64,000 bases of DNA from Tidjanibacter sp. (GTDB lineage: Bacteria > Bacteroidota > Bacteroidia > Bacteroidales > Rikenellaceae): the NCBI GenBank assembly GCA_017466345.1, contig JAFTUI010000024.1, positions 93,410 to 157,409 of the forward strand. The letters are read 5' to 3'. Shown piece by piece: positions 17,779 to 26,254 of the stretch. Position 1 is the first letter of the stretch. Every line of letters begins with the position of its first letter. The notes under the pieces were generated by a model. It did no database searches. It was not told the origin of the DNA and saw nothing but the letters and a program-made list of their open reading frames with translations. A program made the position numbers and the translations under genes.

Positions 17779-19245
17779 TTATTTCATCTTCTCGATGCCG
17801 AGGATACCATCGCGAGTCATAACCACTCGGAAGCGGCGCAGCGACACATCTGAGCCATCAGTGAGTTGCATCACTATATTGATATAGTATATCTTCTGCA
17901 CCTTGACGGTAGTGAGGTTGCCATCCGAGCCGAGCGTATCAACGGGCACTTCGGGATTGTCCATCTTCTGCGTGAAGCGGTGCATATGGAAGCGCAAAAT
18001 CTCGTTAATGCCATTGACCGTATAGACACTCGCCGCACTAAGTTGCTCGTTGTCAATCACAACTCGCTTGCGGTAGAGCAGAATTTTCTCCTCGAATATC
18101 TTATTCTCTGCCTCCACCAACGAGGAGCGTCCCCTGAGTTCCATAACCTCCTTAGGAGTCTTATGTTCGCTAATGAAGTCCACACCCTCCTTGATGACAC
18201 CCACAGACTTGTCGTGAATTCTAACCTCCGCCTTGTTGTCGAAATACTTATTGCCGAGTCGGTGGGCAAAGTAGTAGCGCATAAGGTCTTTGATGCGGTC
18301 TTTGAGCATATAGCTAACCACCAGCACCACAAACAGCGGGCCCGTGATGTTGCCATATTTGAGTTGCGCAAACCACGCCACAGCAGTAGCAAAAATCATC
18401 GCTAAGCCTGCCGCAAGGCTATAATAGACCTGTTCTACTGCAAAACCATCGCGTTTCTTGTTGAGTTTTATGTAGAGTTCGCTCTCAACATACTTTTTCA
18501 GCAGTCCATAGCGGAACACGAGCGCACGATTACCCACAGCATCTTCGGGCTCCAAAAGTTCATACCCCTGCGAGAGTTTGTAGCTCTTCTCGGAGCGCAG
18601 CAAGCCAACCAACTTTTCGCGGATCGGGGCAAGCGACTTATCTCCAAATGAGTCAATATGTTTAACAACCCTAATGCTCTGCACATCAACAATATGACTC
18701 ATTATTTCATCGCCAAAAAGATAGTAGTTCCTAAGGCGTTGTTCTACCGTTGGGACATTGATGGTTTGATAGAGTCGGCGGTACTCCCCCTCTATTGCCC
18801 TCACACTTGCCACAAAATCGTCCGTAAGGTAGCCAATCTCATTGGCACTCTCCGACTTGGTAATATGTATCGAATGGTTGCGCAGTGCGCTCTTGAAAAT
18901 TGCCACAAAGAGCTTAATCTGCGACTCGTAGTTCTCCTGATTTACTGCCGAAGGTTGGATTGCCAAACGCTCCAAAGCTCCGCGCAAAGTGACAAAAGGC
19001 AGTGACGCAGGCTCGGCGAGTTCGCGAAGCAGGTAGACGGGCGTAATGAGCCTTACGTTCGACTTTATATCGCGGTAGAATTGGTCTTTACCGTAGGTTT
19101 GCGGGTTAATATCGAGGCTATTAGGTACAAAAATCCACGAATTGACCACAAACTCGTGGCGTCCGACCTCTTCGTGGTTGCCCTCGAAACCGAACTTAAA
19201 CTCAACCGAGAAATTATCGTGTTTTTTGGCGTGAATGTTTATCAT
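17779..19245 (-). CDS. Unknown protein with central membrane hairpin
   Basis: I do not recognise this 488-residue protein. The N-terminal 270 residues look soluble and mixed alpha/beta. Two hydrophobic helices lie near residues 278-320 (AAGLAMIFATAVAWFA and ITGPLFVVLVVSYML). A C-terminal soluble domain of about 160 residues follows. There is no signal peptide, so both large domains probably face the cytoplasm. It is separated from the SLC13 gene by 171 bases, yet lies in the same direction as the porin/CYTH/SLC13 genes. Membership of that functional group is possible but not shown. Confidence 0.75.
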   Translation of the reverse strand: MINIHAKKHDNFSVEFKFGFEGNHEEVGRHEFVVNSWIFVPNSLDINPQTYGKDQFYRDIKSNVRLITPVYLLRELAEPASLPFVTLRGALERLAIQPSAVNQENYESQIKLFVAIFKSALRNHSIHITKSESANEIGYLTDDFVASVRAIEGEYRRLYQTINVPTVEQRLRNYYLFGDEIMSHIVDVQSIRVVKHIDSFGDKSLAPIREKLVGLLRSEKSYKLSQGYELLEPEDAVGNRALVFRYGLLKKYVESELYIKLNKKRDGFAVEQVYYSLAAGLAMIFATAVAWFAQLKYGNITGPLFVVLVVSYMLKDRIKDLMRYYFAHRLGNKYFDNKAEVRIHDKSVGVIKEGVDFISEHKTPKEVMELRGRSSLVEAENKIFEEKILLYRKRVVIDNEQLSAASVYTVNGINEILRFHMHRFTQKMDNPEVPVDTLGSDGNLTTVKVQKIYYINIVMQLTDGSDVSLRRFRVVMTRDGILGIEKMK

Positions 19246-19416
19246 CTGAGACCTCGTTAGTTAAAGGGTATTGTAGTCAAATAGTCGAGATTGGAGGGTA
19301 GGAAAACCTTACTTCGAGCAGATTATAAATTCGGCGTAAGACAATCTTGCCCAAGCATTTGAGAGGTTTTTCCACCACCCCTCACTCGTCTATTTTTGCG
19401 TATTTTTATTGGTCGC

Positions 19417-21036
19417 TTAGAACAAACCAGGGGTAAAGCCCAACCATTGGAGCACCGTCTCGCCCCACACGAGAATGAGCACCCAAGCGATAGCCATCAT
19501 CGTAATACCAAACTTGAAGGTATCGCTCCAACTATAATGGTTGGTGGTGTAGAGCAGTGCCGCAGGTTTGCTATTGAAGGGCAGAACATAGACGTGCTCG
19601 ATGAGCAGTGCCACCGAGAAAGCAAGGCTCATAATCGGATAACCGAACTTCTGAGCCGTAGCAATAGCGATAGGCACGAAAATCATAGTACGCATATTCT
19701 TGCTCGAAAATACCAGAGCACTAATCAGCATAAAGCCCGTAAGTACCACATAGAGAACCCAATAGGGAGTATTAGCAGTGATGCCGAGGCTATCGAATAC
19801 CGCATCCACAATGGTAACGTGCAGGTCGGTAGCATTCAGGCCCGTACCCAGCACATAAGCACCAGCCGAGAAGAGCATAAGGTGCCAGGGAATATCCACA
19901 TCGTTCCACTTCACGATGCCGATACCGGGCATAAGAGCCACCACAGCACCAATAAATGCAACAGTTGTCTCGTCAATACCGTGCCACTCCTTCGTTACCC
20001 ACAGCAGAAGTACTCCGACAAAAATCAACACCGACTTAATCTCTTCTAAGGTAACCTTGCCCATCGCATTCAGCTCCTCTCTGAGGCGTTCCATACCGCC
20101 CTCAATTTGGGGTTTGCGCTCCTCTTTCTTCAAGGGGAAGATGACCTTTGCACCAATAAACCAACCGAGGAAGAGTAGAATGAGTGCCAAGGGCAGAGCT
20201 GCCGAGAGCCAATCGGTGTAGGAGATGGTGTAGCCACCCACAACGCCTGCAATGAGCGACACCGCCAGCAGGTTAGCACCCGAACCGGTCATAAAACCAC
20301 TTGCACCGATATTCACTGCAAAGAGGTTTTGGAGCACCAAGTTACGACCAAAATTATTCCTATCTCCATTGCTTGCGCCATAGATAGCCGCCACAACCAT
20401 AAAGATAGGCAGCAGGATGGTAGCCTTAACCGTAGTAGCCGAGATGAACATCGACAGCACAAGGTTGATGATTATGAAGCTGAAAAAGATACCGCTCGCA
20501 CTACGACCAAATTTCAGCACAAACCACAGCGCAAATCTCTTTGCAACCTTAGTTTTAACGAGCATACTCGCCAACACAAACGAGAGGATATTGAGCCACA
20601 TCACGGGGTGACCGAGCTGAGCGAAAGCCTCTTTCTGTGGTGCTACGCCTGTAAGCACAACGCCCAAGATTACCAACAGCGAGGTGAGGTAGTTGGGGAT
20701 AGCCTCCGTAACCCACAGCACTATGGCTGCTGCAAAAATTGCCAGCATAGCGTAGTTGGCGCGTATAAACTCTGCCAGACCGAGCGTATCGAGCCTTTTG
20801 ATAGCCTTGTCGCCCGTGAGCGAGTCGGCAGTAATGTCGTTCAGAAAGCCAATATCGAACACCCAATAGATAAGTACAAAGGCGAGAATAGCAAGCGGAC
20901 CACCAAGTCGTGCCATCCACTTCTCGAAGCCGCTCTTCTGCATTTTTGGCAACTTCTCGACCTTATAGTTGTTCATATCCAGCGGATCGAACACTTGCTG
21001 CTCCTCTTGGGGATTCAAATTAGTAGTTTCAGCCAT
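19417..21036 (-). CDS. SLC13/DASS family anion transporter
   Basis: A 539-residue inner-membrane transporter of the SLC13 (divalent anion:Na+ symporter) family, with about eleven hydrophobic segments after a 40-residue cytoplasmic N-terminus. Typical blocks are WVTEAIPNYLTSLL and the two re-entrant-loop regions. In characterised members both loops carry SNT motifs that bind sodium and substrate carboxylates. Here they read FISATTVKATILLP and VFSSKNMRTMIFVP, so both Asn residues are changed. Substrate could therefore differ from dicarboxylates. The adjacent OprP-like porin and CYTH genes point to phosphate-type anions, by inference. Confidence 0.88.
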   Translation of the reverse strand: MAETTNLNPQEEQQVFDPLDMNNYKVEKLPKMQKSGFEKWMARLGGPLAILAFVLIYWVFDIGFLNDITADSLTGDKAIKRLDTLGLAEFIRANYAMLAIFAAAIVLWVTEAIPNYLTSLLVILGVVLTGVAPQKEAFAQLGHPVMWLNILSFVLASMLVKTKVAKRFALWFVLKFGRSASGIFFSFIIINLVLSMFISATTVKATILLPIFMVVAAIYGASNGDRNNFGRNLVLQNLFAVNIGASGFMTGSGANLLAVSLIAGVVGGYTISYTDWLSAALPLALILLFLGWFIGAKVIFPLKKEERKPQIEGGMERLREELNAMGKVTLEEIKSVLIFVGVLLLWVTKEWHGIDETTVAFIGAVVALMPGIGIVKWNDVDIPWHLMLFSAGAYVLGTGLNATDLHVTIVDAVFDSLGITANTPYWVLYVVLTGFMLISALVFSSKNMRTMIFVPIAIATAQKFGYPIMSLAFSVALLIEHVYVLPFNSKPAALLYTTNHYSWSDTFKFGITMMAIAWVLILVWGETVLQWLGFTPGLF

Positions 21037-21087
21037 AACCGTATGTTGTTTTGTTAATTAGATTCTCATTAGGTGGCATCCCCCACC

Positions 21088-21110
21088 CCTGTCGCACTTG
21101 GGGCGACAGG
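21088..21110 (-). other. Intercistronic hairpin, CYTH to SLC13
   Basis: Perfect 8-bp arms CCTGTCGC and GCGACAGG with a 7-base loop lie in the 142-base gap between the CYTH gene and the SLC13 gene. There is no T run, so it may stabilise or process the transcript rather than terminate it. Confidence 0.55.
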
Positions 21111-21178
21111 GCGTAGGATGCATTTTGTGCAATAGATTTTTTGTACCCATCCGCCAAGGTGGCGTTGGGCAAACTGTT

Positions 21179-21649
21179 CTATTTCCAGTTTTTGTAGGGG
21201 TTCTTCATCAGCATCGAGTTGTAGTACTTCACATCTCCGGTAACCTCCTCGCCCAACCACTCGGGTTTTGCGAAGTTCTCGTCCTCCGATGCGAGTTCCA
21301 CCTCAGCCACAATAAGACCCTCGTTGTCGCCGTAGAACTCATCTACTTCGTAGGTGTGCTCGCCAGCCTCCACAAGATAGCGTGTTTTGTCAATCACGCC
21401 GGGCTCGCAGATTTTCAAGAGTTCCTCCACCTCGGCGGTAGGAATCTCTTTCTCCCACTCGTAACGGCTTGCACCACTTGCCGAGCCGATACCTTTAATG
21501 GTAATAAAACCTTTTTCGCCTTTGATCCTCACGCGAACAGTGCGCTCGGGTACGGACGAGAGGTAACCCTGAGTGATGCGGGTTGCCTTCTTAGCCAACG
21601 ACTTGAACTCGCCGGCTACCAAGAATTTTCTCTCAATTTCCTGTGCCAT
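21179..21649 (-). CDS. CYTH domain protein (triphosphate tunnel family)
   Basis: A 156-residue single-domain CYTH protein, probably an inorganic triphosphatase or related phosphohydrolase working with a divalent metal. The tunnel residues are visible: EIERKFL (ExExK) at the N-terminus, RVRIKGEKGFITIKG, EWEKEI, a basic KTRYLV strand, EVDEF and VAEVELAS. Length and order match bacterial tripolyphosphatases. Substrate is not certain, because the family also includes thiamine triphosphatases and class IV adenylate cyclases. It starts 14 bases after the second CYTH-like gene, so the two are co-transcribed. Confidence 0.92.
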   Translation of the reverse strand: MAQEIERKFLVAGEFKSLAKKATRITQGYLSSVPERTVRVRIKGEKGFITIKGIGSASGASRYEWEKEIPTAEVEELLKICEPGVIDKTRYLVEAGEHTYEVDEFYGDNEGLIVAEVELASEDENFAKPEWLGEEVTGDVKYYNSMLMKNPYKNWK

Positions 21650-21663
21650 AGTCGTAGAGTTGT

Positions 21664-22308
21664 TTACTCGTTTGCCAAAGGTTTCTTGGTCATACCAATC
21701 ACACGTTTGATGGCCTGCAAGTAGTTGATGTTCTCAACGCCCTCCAAACCACAGTCGGCGATGGTCTTTTTGATGTCCTCAATCTCGGTCGACTCGGAGT
21801 TGATGGTAACAACCTTTGCACCGTTGATAAGCACATTGCCAACCTCGCAGATGGTGTCATTTACCATATAGCCGAATCTCTCTTTGTGTACCCTTACTGC
21901 TGCCAAGTCCTTGTTTGCCTCTACCATAGCGAGGAACTCCTCGAAGGTGTAGGTGTCCTTGGTAAGTGCGGGCATTTCTACCATAAATGCGGGGAATACC
22001 TCCTGCTCCAAAACCTCACGCGAGATGGGAAATTCACCCTTCATAAGGGGGTTCCACTGCTCCAAACCGTCAACGGTCTGAACATAGGTTTTAATATCCA
22101 TCTTACCATCGCGGATTTTGGTGTTGTTGATGTCGTTGGCGCGGCTGATGATGTAGATTTCATCACTTGTGCGCCTCCAAACTTTCTCGGGCACAGGCAC
22201 CGACAGGCGAGCCATACGAGCGTGTGCAGCCTCGAAGTTCTGACCGAAGGAGCGGAACTCAAAACGGGGTTTCGAGATTGCTCCAATCTCCATTTTTTCT
22301 TTTGACAT
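21664..22308 (-). CDS. Divergent CYTH-like protein
   Basis: A 214-residue product from the ATG at 22308 (MSKEKMEIGAI). An earlier start at 22377 is less likely because it would run through an intercistronic hairpin. The pattern resembles a CYTH fold: PRFEFRSFG in place of the ExExK strand, NNTKIRDGKMDIKTYV, a central helix region, AVRVHKERFGYMVND and VVTINSESTEIEDI. The N-terminal ExExK is altered, so catalytic activity is doubtful and a binding or regulatory role is possible. The assignment rests on motif order and on the neighbouring canonical CYTH gene. Confidence 0.7.
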   Translation of the reverse strand: MSKEKMEIGAISKPRFEFRSFGQNFEAAHARMARLSVPVPEKVWRRTSDEIYIISRANDINNTKIRDGKMDIKTYVQTVDGLEQWNPLMKGEFPISREVLEQEVFPAFMVEMPALTKDTYTFEEFLAMVEANKDLAAVRVHKERFGYMVNDTICEVGNVLINGAKVVTINSESTEIEDIKKTIADCGLEGVENINYLQAIKRVIGMTKKPLANE

Positions 22309-22344
22309 TGTGTTATTTGTTTTATGTATTAAGCAGTAAAGGAA

Positions 22345-22369
22345 TGCCCCACCCCAAAGGGATGGGGCA
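22345..22369 (-). other. Intercistronic hairpin, porin to CYTH-like
   Basis: Arms TGCCCCA and TGGGGCA lie in the 101-base gap after the porin stop, without a T run. It could lower downstream expression relative to the abundant porin. Confidence 0.5.
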
Positions 22370-22409
22370 CTCGCCAAAAATCATACAATAAATTTGCCAC
22401 TCTTATGGA

Positions 22410-23846
22410 TTAGAAAGCAACCTCGAAACGCATTGCGATCATACTGTAATCCAAACCAGTCTCGGGAACGTCAATGTCACCACCTGCGTCAGCGAACTCA
22501 TCGTTGTCGTTGTACTGATAGTTAAGGATGAGTTTAACATTCTGGCTGGGATAGTAGTTCAAACCAACTGCGTAAGCGCGAGCAAAACCACCACGATATT
22601 TGTCTGCAATGGCAGCTTTCTCGAAGTTGAAGTCACACTCCTCATAGCGCAAGCAGAGCTCAAGGTCGCCACATTTCTGACCACGATTTACGCGAGTGTA
22701 TTTTGCACCACCCTCATCGTAGTTCTGGTTACCACCAAAGAGAAGATAACCTGCCTGAACATACCAACCGTGACCGGTCAAATTGATTGACTCGGGAACC
22801 TCCTCCATTTTTTTGAAGAGTTTTTTACCCCAGAATTCGGGATCACCATACTCTGCTGCAAGGCTCTGTTTCAGATAAGCAGTTTTCGAGATGTAAGCAG
22901 CCTCATAGCGGAGAGCTTTGTAGTGACCTGCCAACTCGATGGTGTACATATCCTCGTGGTCTACACCCTGCAATTTCTTGCTATCGAGGTATTTAACACG
23001 GTTGATATTGGTCGAGTTGCGGCTGTCAAAGCGAGCAATAGGATATGCAATATCTACTTCTTCTTTTTCACCATCCTCATTCTCTACCTCGTAAGTATCG
23101 AACTCATAAGAGGTAAGTTTAGGGTTGCGATACGAATAGGCAAAACCAATGTGGAGCGAACCATCCTCCATATTGTGCAAGGGACGCAATACAGCCTTTG
23201 CGGTATAGGCCAAACCCTCGCTACGCTGCCAATCTTTGTTTGCATCCTCAAATGCAGTCTGCTCCTCGAAAGTCTTCAACTCGGGACCGGTGATACCTGC
23301 CGAAATCCAATAGAGGGGTTTCGAGTAGGTGAAGTTGATACCCAAGTGGCGCGAAGGAGCCAACGAGGTAATCATAGGACGCTCCATAAACTGCAAGTAG
23401 CGGCTGGTGGTGTTGCGCTGAATCGAGAAGTTCTCTTTGAAGTTACCAACTTTAATCTCCAAGTCCTCTACGCCATTGAATTTGAGGTAAGCATCTTTAA
23501 TCTCGGGCGTACCACTTGTCCAGTCGGTATCAATCTCACCATACCAATTATCGTCCAACTGTGCCTTAACAGCAAAACGGGTACGGCGAAGGCTCATACC
23601 ATTACCAATCGAATACTCATCTTTGTCATAGCCAAAGAATGCGGCTGCATCTGCCTGGATACGAACATCGAACCACATTTTGTAGCCAGCATCTTTATTC
23701 TGGAATACCATAATACCATCCTGAATGGTAGCCTCTACTGGCAGAGATTTAACCTCTTGACCATACTGGTTAACCTCGGTCTCCTGTGCCTGTGCTCCAA
23801 AAATCGAAGCAACAGCAACAGCTGCAATAAGTAAAAGTTTCTTCAT
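22410..23846 (-). CDS. OprP/OprO-like phosphate-selective porin
   Basis: A 478-residue outer-membrane porin with a signal peptide ending SIFGAQAQ. Features of the phosphate-selective porin O/P family are visible: GMSLRRTRFAVKAQLDDNWYGEIDTDW, described as the region near residues 84-110, then KDAYLKF, IKVGNFKENFSIQRNTTSRY, the LAPSRHLGINF block, and a C-terminal strand ending in MRFEVAF with the terminal Phe expected of beta-barrels. It would admit phosphate or polyphosphate to the periplasm. It has a near-consensus promoter and heads the putative CYTH/SLC13 transcription unit. Confidence 0.9.
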   Translation of the reverse strand: MKKLLLIAAVAVASIFGAQAQETEVNQYGQEVKSLPVEATIQDGIMVFQNKDAGYKMWFDVRIQADAAAFFGYDKDEYSIGNGMSLRRTRFAVKAQLDDNWYGEIDTDWTSGTPEIKDAYLKFNGVEDLEIKVGNFKENFSIQRNTTSRYLQFMERPMITSLAPSRHLGINFTYSKPLYWISAGITGPELKTFEEQTAFEDANKDWQRSEGLAYTAKAVLRPLHNMEDGSLHIGFAYSYRNPKLTSYEFDTYEVENEDGEKEEVDIAYPIARFDSRNSTNINRVKYLDSKKLQGVDHEDMYTIELAGHYKALRYEAAYISKTAYLKQSLAAEYGDPEFWGKKLFKKMEEVPESINLTGHGWYVQAGYLLFGGNQNYDEGGAKYTRVNRGQKCGDLELCLRYEECDFNFEKAAIADKYRGGFARAYAVGLNYYPSQNVKLILNYQYNDNDEFADAGGDIDVPETGLDYSMIAMRFEVAF

Positions 23847-23909
23847 TTGTTTGAGTTTTTAGTTAATAATTAGGGTTTATATAATGACTTTTATCTCGGT
23901 TGTAATACA

Positions 23910-23942
23910 CAAATATAACTCTTTTTGTTGAAAAAACACAAA
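23910..23942 (-). promoter_or_regulatory. Promoter of the OprP-like porin gene
   Basis: On the minus strand a -33 TTTG (23942-23939) and a -7 TATATTTG (23917-23910) are separated by 21 bases, matching the Bacteroidetes consensus, about 64 bases before the start codon. Confidence 0.75.
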
Positions 23943-24019
23943 ATAATTTAACAATTATTTAACAATAGACGATATATCCCTTGCGAATATCTATAAATCA
24001 GATACTTATATGTGATAAC

Positions 24020-24047
24020 AAAAAACTCCCCTCGTGAGGGAGTTTTT
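24020..24047 (-). terminator. Terminator after the C11 peptidase gene
   Basis: On the minus strand arms AAAAACTCCC and GGGAGTTTTT form a short-loop hairpin ending in a T run, 31 bases after the stop codon. Confidence 0.8.
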
Positions 24048-24078
24048 GTCTATTTATGCCATATTTTGTTCATTTTGT

Positions 24079-25482
24079 CTATTTCAAGGCGTAGATCTTT
24101 TTCGCCCAAGCGGTCTGCAAATAGTGCGAAAGTGTGGTCGGAGCCTCGCTGATGGGGATATAGGTGCTAATACCACATAGCTCCAACTCTCCGCCAACCT
24201 TATATTCTATGTCGTCATAGCCCCACGAAATGCCATTGAGCGAATAGCCCACCGAGTATATATCTGCTGTGTGGACATTCCACCTAACAGCCTCGTCAAG
24301 AGCCGAGATAAATTGTTGCCTCAGTGCCTCATTGTCAGAGAGCTTGCATACGAAATCCTCCAAATCGTGAAATCCAGCGGGGCGCATCCTATCTAACGGT
24401 TGCACGCCATCGAAATAGGGCAATTCTTCGCCATCATATATCGCTTTTTGGAGCCTACTCTCCACAAGTGCAAGGCAATCATCCACACCGGCGGAGGCAT
24501 AAATTGCAGCAACAGCGTCTGCCAAAGCATCCAGCTTAGAGCAATCTATCATCGTAAGTGCCAGAGATTTGCGCGATGTGAAGTTATTATCCCTCATATA
24601 TACATCCATAATCACATCGCCCAAGCGGCTAAGGTTTGAGGTGTGGCTCATAAGCGTTTGCACAATCTCGGTATAGGGCAATCCTACCGCCAAAATCTCA
24701 ACGGGCGAAGCCACAATATAGTCGGCAACAGTGCGCATATCGTAGAGGAACTCCACCGAGGACATAAAGCAAGCATCTAAGATGATATAGTCGAAATGGA
24801 TGGGAGAGAGTCCTTCGAGGAGTTCGGTCGAGCAGATAAAGCTGTCGTCCAAATCCCTATACCATCCGCCATCATCGCCAAGCGCATAGTCGTAGCCCAT
24901 AGAGCGGGTTTGGGGCTTATCTCGCCACAAGTCAAAGAAGTATTCGTTCCCCACACTCTCACCTTGTTCCCCCAGAGGTGCCACCTTCTGCTGGTCATAG
25001 CCAATATCCGAAGAGGGGTCTGGAAACCATCCCGTACCGTGTCCCGATATTACTAAGCCATAGGAGCGGCTCGGCGCCAGTTCCTTCACATCCTCCATCA
25101 CACGCTTCATAACATCGGGTGTTGTGGAGGTCTGTCGTGGGTATGTTTTCAGGGTTTTGCAGTGGCGGATGTGCTCTCCACCTGCACCATAGGGCAGATA
25201 GCGCACCTCGTAGAGCTTCGAGCCCTCCGACTTATCGAGATAAATCACAAGTCGCGTGGCGGGCGAAGCACCAATCATTCCCTCCTCGGCATCGAGGGCG
25301 TTGTTATAGATGCTCGTTGAAAGATTATTGTCGGCCAGCAGGTACATAACAAGCGTATGCTCCACCTCGTCAGTATCGAGGATGGTCATCTCGTCATCCT
25401 GCACAGCACACCCCGCCAGCGTTACCAATGCGAGTAACGACAGCAACCACCTATTTATATACGTACGGTTGTGGGGGTTCAT
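24079..25482 (-). CDS. Clostripain-family (C11) cysteine peptidase lipoprotein
   Basis: A 467-residue lipoprotein with lipobox LVTLAGC near residue 25. The peptidase C11 catalytic dyad is visible: His in VISGHGTGW and Cys in IILDACFMSSVEFLYD, followed by VASPVEILAVGLPY. These enzymes cleave after basic residues, usually after self-activation, and are common as surface or periplasmic proteins in gut Bacteroidales. The target is unknown. It is the last gene of a minus-strand series with a DUF4919 gene 13 bases upstream, and is followed by a terminator. Confidence 0.9.
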   Translation of the reverse strand: MNPHNRTYINRWLLSLLALVTLAGCAVQDDEMTILDTDEVEHTLVMYLLADNNLSTSIYNNALDAEEGMIGASPATRLVIYLDKSEGSKLYEVRYLPYGAGGEHIRHCKTLKTYPRQTSTTPDVMKRVMEDVKELAPSRSYGLVISGHGTGWFPDPSSDIGYDQQKVAPLGEQGESVGNEYFFDLWRDKPQTRSMGYDYALGDDGGWYRDLDDSFICSTELLEGLSPIHFDYIILDACFMSSVEFLYDMRTVADYIVASPVEILAVGLPYTEIVQTLMSHTSNLSRLGDVIMDVYMRDNNFTSRKSLALTMIDCSKLDALADAVAAIYASAGVDDCLALVESRLQKAIYDGEELPYFDGVQPLDRMRPAGFHDLEDFVCKLSDNEALRQQFISALDEAVRWNVHTADIYSVGYSLNGISWGYDDIEYKVGGELELCGISTYIPISEAPTTLSHYLQTAWAKKIYALK

Positions 25483-25495
25483 AATCTCTTTTCTC

Positions 25496-26248
25496 TTAGC
25501 TAAGGGGGATATTATTGATTGTCCAGCCTCGTTTTTCGGGCTTCAATGGTTCCTCAGACCTTACCCAATAGATCCTCGAAAAGTCAAAATAGTAGCCCAA
25601 GTTCCCTCTCTCGTCTTTCATCGTAAGGAAGATATATTCGCAAGTACGCGACACCACCTCGCGGCTCTTAATATCCAGGCCACGCGCATAGAGCACATCG
25701 GCTGCGTGCGAAAACCACAAGACGTGCATTGGACTATGCTCCTTCTCGCCCGTGCCAGAACTCTCTATCGTTTTCAGCACCGCTTCAAGTCGCTCATAGC
25801 ATCGTTTTTCGTTAATCGTATCGCCCAACGACCCGTAGGCGAAGGCAAGGAAGTTGAGGTTTTTGGGGCTGAACGGGTCACGCTCCATAACCTGCATACC
25901 GCTCTCAATGAGCCTATTCATACGCTCTTCGGTAGGCTCGGTCATAATCTCCTCTACAACCGCCAGCACCTTATCTTCGGCTGCGATAGGCTCCAAAGGT
26001 TTGTAGAGGTCGCTATATGCGTAGCCATAGTAAAGGTAGTGCATCTCCTCCTCCGAAAGAGGCTGTTGCCACGAGAGGTATTTTGCCATAAGGCGGTCGA
26101 GAAAATATGGCGAGTCGTAGTCAATGGTGCGAGCCAAAACGTCATCATTGTCGGGCACGCGCACACTCTGTGCTGCGACCTCACAGATGGCAGCACACGT
26201 TGCCACCACGGCAACCAACAACCTTAAAACAAGCCTATTACGCCTCAT
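25496..26248 (-). CDS. DUF4919 family exported protein
   Basis: A 250-residue exported protein with a signal peptide (LVLRLLVAVVATCAAICEVAAQ). The block DSPYFLDRLMAKYLSWQQPL followed by EEMHYLYYGYAYSDLYKP matches the DUF4919 pattern, and the rest is helical with TPR-like hydrophobic spacing. The function of the family is unknown. It lies between dapA (6 bases away) and the C11 peptidase gene (13 bases away), so co-transcription is likely even though the functions are not obviously related. Confidence 0.85.
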   Translation of the reverse strand: MRRNRLVLRLLVAVVATCAAICEVAAQSVRVPDNDDVLARTIDYDSPYFLDRLMAKYLSWQQPLSEEEMHYLYYGYAYSDLYKPLEPIAAEDKVLAVVEEIMTEPTEERMNRLIESGMQVMERDPFSPKNLNFLAFAYGSLGDTINEKRCYERLEAVLKTIESSGTGEKEHSPMHVLWFSHAADVLYARGLDIKSREVVSRTCEYIFLTMKDERGNLGYYFDFSRIYWVRSEEPLKPEKRGWTINNIPLS

Positions 26249-26254
26249 TCGCGA

